Of a stretch of DNA of 19,527 bases, positions 15,943-19,527 are shown piece after piece (within the stretch, counting starts at the first letter, position 1; each line of letters starts with the position of its first letter). Source of the stretch: Flexicrinis sp001567485 (lineage in GTDB: Bacteria; Chloroflexota; Anaerolineae; Aggregatilineales; Phototrophicaceae); NCBI GenBank assembly GCA_030263635.1, contig SZPI01000097.1, positions 1 to 19,527 of the forward strand, read 5' to 3'. A model generated the notes under the pieces. The model did no database searches. It had not been told where the DNA came from and was given only the letters and a program-made list of their open reading frames with translations. Made by a program: the position numbers and the translations under genes.

Positions 15943-16776
15943 TTATGCCTCCTCGGCCTGCGGCGTTGCGATGACGAGCGGGTCGCCGGTTTCGAGCAGG
16001 GTCTTGAGGCCGCTGAGGATCTGCGCCCAGCCCGAGCCGATGCCCATCGTGAGCGGCGCATCCGGGTTGAGGCCGCTGTGGGTCAGCACAAGGCGGCAGG
16101 CCGGCCCCAGCTGTTCGATCTCGAACGTGACCCGCGAGGTGCGCTGGCCTTCGGGACTGTCGTTCCACACCGGGCGGAAGGTCGTGACCAGCTTGCGCGG
16201 CGGGTCGGCTTCGAGGACTTCGCCTTCGAGCATCACCTGCGCCTCGGGGCTGTCGTAATGATAGGCGTACGCCGAGCCGGGCTTCCAGTCCGACTTGACG
16301 CGCGTGCCGAAGTAGTACAGCCGCGTGATGTCGCCTTGCGTGAGCGCGTTCCAAAGCTGTTCGGGCGTCGTCTTGATGAAGACTTCGTAGACGTGATTGG
16401 GCTTCTCGGTCATGGGGGTCTCCTCGAGTACGGTCTTTAGATCGACGAGCGAGCGGGCCCACGGCTGGGAAAACTTGCTGACCCAGCGGTCGTAGACCTG
16501 TTGGATGGGGACGGTGTTGAGGTAGTGAAACTTCTCCCGCCCGACCTTGTGCGTGGTGATCAGCCCCGCGGTCTCCAGCACCTGCAGGTGTTTCATGACG
16601 CCGAAGCGGGTCATGTCCGGCAGGGCGGATTGCAGCTCGCCCAGCGTTTGGCCGTCGCGCTGGAAGAGCCGGTCGAGAAGGGTGCGGCGGTTGGCATCCG
16701 CCAGAGCTTTGAACACCTGTTCCGTATCCATGCGGTTGGCATCCGCCAGAGCTTTGAACACCTGTTCCGTATCCAT
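15943..16776 (-). CDS. ArsR-type winged-helix repressor fused to an SRPBCC (AHSA1-like) domain
   Basis: 277 residues from ATG 16776. MDTEQVFKALADANR occurs twice in a row (1-15 and 16-30) because of an exact 45-bp duplication. The winged helix follows: RRTLLDRLF, TLGELQSALPDMTRFGVMKHLQVLETAGLI (recognition helix) and REKFHYLN (wing). No ELCVCD metal motif is present, so this is not an obvious metal sensor. From residue 122 (MTEKPNHVYEVFIKTTPEQLWNALTQG) runs an SRPBCC/AHSA1 lipid- or small-molecule-binding fold to GWAQILSGLKTLLETG. In many genomes these two parts are adjacent genes. The ATG exactly at the expected transcription start implies a leaderless message. An alternative TTG start at 16812 would read through the promoter and is unlikely. 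Confidence 0.88.
   Translation of the reverse strand: MDTEQVFKALADANRMDTEQVFKALADANRRTLLDRLFQRDGQTLGELQSALPDMTRFGVMKHLQVLETAGLITTHKVGREKFHYLNTVPIQQVYDRWVSKFSQPWARSLVDLKTVLEETPMTEKPNHVYEVFIKTTPEQLWNALTQGDITRLYYFGTRVKSDWKPGSAYAYHYDSPEAQVMLEGEVLEADPPRKLVTTFRPVWNDSPEGQRTSRVTFEIEQLGPACRLVLTHSGLNPDAPLTMGIGSGWAQILSGLKTLLETGDPLVIATPQAEEA
16411..16425 (-). promoter_or_regulatory. Internal ribosome site and ATG at the ArsR-SRPBCC junction
   Basis: GAGGAG (16425-16420) stands six bases before an in-frame ATG (16413-16411) exactly where a free SRPBCC protein would begin (MTEKPNHVYEVF). Translation from here would give a separate 156-residue SRPBCC domain in addition to the fused protein. Confidence 0.5.
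16687..16776. repeat. Perfect 45-bp tandem duplication at the start of the ArsR gene
   Basis: Bases 16687-16731 and 16732-16776 are identical over all 45 positions. Each copy contains the start codon and encodes the same 15 residues, so the frame is kept. Absence of any substitution points to a recent event (or an assembly artefact). Confidence 0.95.
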
Positions 16777-16782
16777 GCGCTC

Positions 16783-16812
16783 ATTATATGTGACTATTTG
16801 GTCACATTTCAA
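16783..16812 (-). promoter_or_regulatory. Autoregulated leaderless promoter with operator palindrome
   Basis: On the minus strand: TTGAAA (-35, 16812-16807), then the 18-base palindrome TGTGACCAAATAGTCACA (16806-16789), then a consensus TATAAT (-10, 16788-16783), then six bases and the ATG of the ArsR-SRPBCC gene. The 6-bp half-sites are perfect. The palindrome occupies the whole spacer, so a bound ArsR-family dimer would block RNA polymerase. The start codon falls at the predicted +1. Confidence 0.8.
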
Positions 16813-16885
16813 GTGGATTGAAACTAACTTGAAAGCTCTAGGGGTTCTCGAACTTGATCTCAGGCGCGCCAGCTATGCCCGCTTA

Positions 16886-18070
16886 TCAGTCTTCTGGGTT
16901 CTGTCTACCCTGTTCGCCATCAAGCGCGGATTTGATGAAATCCAACAGAGGTACTTCTTTCAGTTTGGCTTCAAGGAAGTCACCTACGTCGTCCAAGTCC
17001 ATGTCTTGAAGCGGGTGGCTATACCCTGTTAGCAATGTACTCAGTGTTTCGGCAACAATCTTCGGCCAGTATCCAGCACTCATCTGCACGATTGTTCCGC
17101 CGATGCGTGCCGCATTCTCAGGAAGGCGGCTTTTTGGGCCAATTCGATCAACGATAATCAAAGTTCCCATGAACCACGGTTGTCCGTCAAGCTCGATACT
17201 TCTCCGATATCGAGACACTTTGTCGAGGGAGATTTCGGTGTTTCCGCTTCCGATAAATCCAATATCGATCCTCACACCGCGTCCCGGTTCATACAAAATA
17301 GTTGCGTCGCTTTCGCGGGCCTCTGTGTCACCCAGTCTAGATGAAGTGCCGTCGGAAGCTCCGCGTCCGCTAGACGATAGCCAGAAAATCCTGTTAGGCT
17401 GTACAAGTTCCCCTGACGACTCATGGGAGAAACCCAGTATATGAAGCAAAGAGCCTAGAATCAGTTTCTCGAAGAACTTGCCATACGTCGATTTCTCTGA
17501 ACCTCGAATCGTCAGTGTTTGCGAACCAATCATGTTGAACAGGTAGGCAAGGACCAGCCAGTTAAGATTAACTTCAAGTCGTGAAGTCAGCTTGATGGAA
17601 CCCGATAGATCACCATAGAGCTTACCACTTCGCTCCGCGATGTGATTACATGTTTCCACGTAGCGATCACGATAGTCAGGAACAGATTTCAGATCATCGC
17701 GAAGTACATTTTGCTTTGCCTTCCCGGTCAGTCCGAGAGCCCACAGTGCTAGCAGCTGATCCGCCTTGCTTGTCCTCTTTGAAGTGAGAACTTCCGCCGC
17801 AATGTGAGGCAGCCGTTCAATGAAATCGGGATCGGCAGCGGTTCCGCGAGCAACAAAATCAATCAACGCGAGGTTGAGCGCTACGATTCGACGTCGCGTC
17901 AAGATCTCTGTGGAACTTCGGATGTTCCGACCGCAAAGAATATCCAAGACAATGTCTCGTACTGCTTCGAGACCGACAGTCTCGATTAAGTCAATACCTG
18001 TTGCCTTTATGAGCTCGAGGGCCTCTGAGGAAAGCAGATTCTCTAGCGTCGGCATGCTCTTTGACCGCAT
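16886..18070 (-). CDS. Putative type II restriction endonuclease, CfrBI-like
   Basis: 394 residues, next to and downstream of a DNA methyltransferase in the same direction with a 26-base gap. That is the normal layout of a type II restriction-modification pair. The N-terminal 190 residues are helical. The likely nuclease core contains STYGKFFEKLILGSLLHILGF (about 194-213), ESDATILY (253-260), RIDIGFIGSGNTEISLDKVSRY (267-288) and GTLIIVDRI. The spaced acidic and lysine residues (Glu201, Asp255, Asp269, Glu279, Lys284) could form a PD-(D/E)xK-type site, but I cannot assign them firmly. The pattern recalls the CfrBI family (CCWWGG) from memory; the recognition sequence is unproven. ATG 18070 has GGAG only two bases upstream, with GAGGAG further back. 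The region is lower in GC than its surroundings. Confidence 0.65.
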   Translation of the reverse strand: MRSKSMPTLENLLSSEALELIKATGIDLIETVGLEAVRDIVLDILCGRNIRSSTEILTRRRIVALNLALIDFVARGTAADPDFIERLPHIAAEVLTSKRTSKADQLLALWALGLTGKAKQNVLRDDLKSVPDYRDRYVETCNHIAERSGKLYGDLSGSIKLTSRLEVNLNWLVLAYLFNMIGSQTLTIRGSEKSTYGKFFEKLILGSLLHILGFSHESSGELVQPNRIFWLSSSGRGASDGTSSRLGDTEARESDATILYEPGRGVRIDIGFIGSGNTEISLDKVSRYRRSIELDGQPWFMGTLIIVDRIGPKSRLPENAARIGGTIVQMSAGYWPKIVAETLSTLLTGYSHPLQDMDLDDVGDFLEAKLKEVPLLDFIKSALDGEQGRQNPED

Positions 18071-18096
18071 CTCTCCTGCACACTCCTCATGCTCAA

Positions 18097-19296
18097 CTAG
18101 AACAATGTATCCGATACATCTATTGATTCACAGTTTAGCGTGTATACGTTTTTGGCGTTCTTTCCAAGCCATATCTTCGCTTCTTGACGTATCACTTGAA
18201 TGTATTTCTCGTCTTGTTCAATTAACACGAACCGACGTCCGAGTTGAGTGCATGCACTGCCTACTGTACCAATGCCAGCAAACGGATCCATTACGACGTC
18301 GTTCTTGAATGAGTAGTACTGAATAACCTTCTTGGCGAGCTCTACGGGAAATACAGCTGGGTGGCGCTTGTCGTGACTCGGTTTGATATCCCAGACATTT
18401 GTCCTTTCATAGCCATCTTCGACCCTGGATTCAGAGACTAGACGTTGATCTGGATGGTTGCGGATATTCCAGTCGATCAACCTATCGGTGTGCTTTCGAT
18501 ACACAAGTACATACTCAGTTACGGGAACTGCCTTATATTGCAGAGGATTTCTATCGGCCGCAAACCGTCGACCTCGTCCAGTGGCCCATCCGGCGCCCTC
18601 AGGCTTGAGCCAAATAATATCGTCAATGAAATCAAATCCCTCCTCAATAAAGAGTCGATGAATGTCAAATGGCACTGCAATTCTCCGCGACGCCTCGTTG
18701 CGGCTGGTCCGCCTAACGAGTACTGGAGCAACGTTAATGACAAAGAACCGTCCTTCTGCCAGCACATGATGAGTCAACTGGATGATCTTTCGTAGCTTCA
18801 GAAGATACTCCTCATACGTGATGTAGTCTGCGTATTCGGGTCGGGCGTTATAGTATGGTGGCGACGTGAATACTAGATCGATGCTCTCGGTTGGTAGCAT
18901 TTGCAGTATCTCTTCGCTGTCACCCTGCGCGATCGTGTTGCGCATGGCCGAGGCAGCAATCCTACGTTTAGGAATACTCTGTGTCTTTCGCTTTTGCCTA
19001 CGATGAACGTTATCACGACCCAAGATACGATTTTCGAGCAGTTCGGGCTCTGTCGTTTTGTCGAGCTGAACTAAAGTCGTTCGCGCATCAATAACCACCT
19101 CTCCAATTCGCGACTTCGCAACATGGGTGAGGAGAGGGACCCGCCAAACATGATATCTATCATCTATCTCGGGCAGTCCGAAGTCGACGACGTTTTCAAG
19201 CTGGATCTCTACCAACCAATTCAGTGCTATCTCTTTGGCAGTTTGCACGTCCGTGACGCGATAGTTCCGTTTCTCTGCTACTGTTGGCTTCTGCAC
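18097..19296 (-). CDS. Beta-class site-specific DNA methyltransferase (probably N4-cytosine)
   Basis: 399 residues. The catalytic TSPPYY motif (144-149) precedes the AdoMet-binding DPFAGIGTVGSA (337-348), the motif order of the beta class. TSPPY is typical of N4-cytosine enzymes, though some N6-adenine enzymes share it. DDIIWLKPEGAGWATGRGRRFAADRNPLQYK (225-255) is strongly conserved in relatives. The first 90 residues form an additional domain (RYHVWRVPLLTHVAKSRIGEVVIDARTT, then a KTTEPELL turn) not needed for catalysis. It should protect host DNA against the endonuclease encoded just downstream. GTG 19296 is preceded by GGAG at six bases. The gene is markedly lower in GC than the chromosome around it (24/60 at 18121-18180 against 46/60 in htpG at 14581-14640), suggesting transfer. 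Confidence 0.88.
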   Translation of the reverse strand: MQKPTVAEKRNYRVTDVQTAKEIALNWLVEIQLENVVDFGLPEIDDRYHVWRVPLLTHVAKSRIGEVVIDARTTLVQLDKTTEPELLENRILGRDNVHRRQKRKTQSIPKRRIAASAMRNTIAQGDSEEILQMLPTESIDLVFTSPPYYNARPEYADYITYEEYLLKLRKIIQLTHHVLAEGRFFVINVAPVLVRRTSRNEASRRIAVPFDIHRLFIEEGFDFIDDIIWLKPEGAGWATGRGRRFAADRNPLQYKAVPVTEYVLVYRKHTDRLIDWNIRNHPDQRLVSESRVEDGYERTNVWDIKPSHDKRHPAVFPVELAKKVIQYYSFKNDVVMDPFAGIGTVGSACTQLGRRFVLIEQDEKYIQVIRQEAKIWLGKNAKNVYTLNCESIDVSDTLF

Positions 19297-19429
19297 TCGT
19301 CACTCCGAAACTCTAGTAGTCATTGCCGATACAAGAAGTACGAAGCACACACACTCTTGACTGTTTTGAAGATCTCATACCTGAAAGTATTGTAACGAAT
19401 CGTAGCTGAGTTATTCACTATCTTTGGTC

Positions 19430-19527
19430 TCACCCCAACCACTCGCGCAGCACTTCGGATGTGTGCTGGCCGAGAAGCGGCGGCGGATAGCGGATCGCGG
19501 CGGGGGTATCCGGCAGCAGTGGTGACG
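19430..19527 (-). CDS. C-terminal end of a CaiB/BaiF-type (family III) CoA-transferase, cut by the window edge
   Basis: Only the last 31 residues and the TGA stop (19432-19430) are inside the window. They read TPAAIRYPPPLLGQHTSEV and then LREWLG. The ending PPLLGQHT-EVL is characteristic of family III CoA-transferases, which move CoA between organic acids. High GC contrasts with the methyltransferase region next to it, so the host/island boundary probably lies in the 133-base AT-rich gap 19297-19429, where I see no gene or clear promoter. Confidence 0.75.
   Translation of the reverse strand, partial: SPLLPDTPAAIRYPPPLLGQHTSEVLREWLG

Noticed and set aside
15286..16440. A 384-codon open frame on the plus strand
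   Set aside because: It runs antisense across two well-recognised genes (DUF2461 and the SRPBCC part) and shows no domain pattern.
16777..16812. TTG start giving a 12-residue longer ArsR-SRPBCC protein
   Set aside because: The extra codons would be the operator and -10 element themselves; the ATG at 16776 fits the promoter.
19123..19395. A 90-codon plus-strand open frame near the right end
   Set aside because: Mostly antisense to the methyltransferase N-terminus and without any supporting start signal.

Overview
The window looks like a piece of a high-GC bacterial chromosome, most likely from the Chloroflexota (Anaerolineae-like). That placement is an inference. It rests on the purD-purM fusion, the secreted beta-propeller proteins with Pro/Thr linkers, the M3 peptidase subtype and the GC-rich housekeeping genes. 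No rRNA, tRNA, CRISPR array or transposase is visible.

Left part (1-3574, minus strand). Two secreted-protein genes form an apparent operon. The first encodes a signal peptide, a Pro/Thr-rich stretch, a right-handed beta-helix and a zinc-peptidase HELGH segment. It is broken by two apparent single-base insertions, one of them in a G10 homopolymer just after the signal peptide. The second, 11 bases downstream, encodes a secreted WD40/TolB-like propeller protein that runs off the left edge. Much of this block is less GC-rich than the housekeeping genes. A short-chain dehydrogenase (3862-4659, minus) follows.

Central part (4816-9786). This is a purine biosynthesis cluster. A single gene carries PurD fused to PurM, purN overlaps its end by 8 bases, and purK lies further on. 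A secreted DsbA-like thiol oxidoreductase is inserted on the opposite strand between purN and purK. Domain order PurD-PurM-PurN is that of the animal trifunctional GART enzyme. A REP-like repeat sits over the start of purN and encodes its N-terminal extension.

Right-centre (9902-15939). An M3-family oligopeptidase, a small NIF3/CutA-like domain protein overlapping a dolichol-phosphate-mannose-synthase-like glycosyltransferase, htpG (Hsp90), and a DUF2461 protein. Two hairpin repeats of widespread intergenic types lie after htpG.

Right part (15943-19527, minus). An ArsR-type repressor fused to an SRPBCC domain is preceded by a very clean promoter. A perfect TGTGAC/GTCACA palindrome fills the whole spacer between -35 and -10, and the transcript would be leaderless. 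The first 45 bases of the gene are tandemly duplicated, and a Shine-Dalgarno plus ATG remains at the fusion point. Upstream lies a lower-GC restriction-modification pair (beta-class DNA methyltransferase plus a putative CfrBI-like endonuclease). It sits beside the C-terminal end of a CaiB/BaiF-type CoA-transferase gene cut by the window edge.
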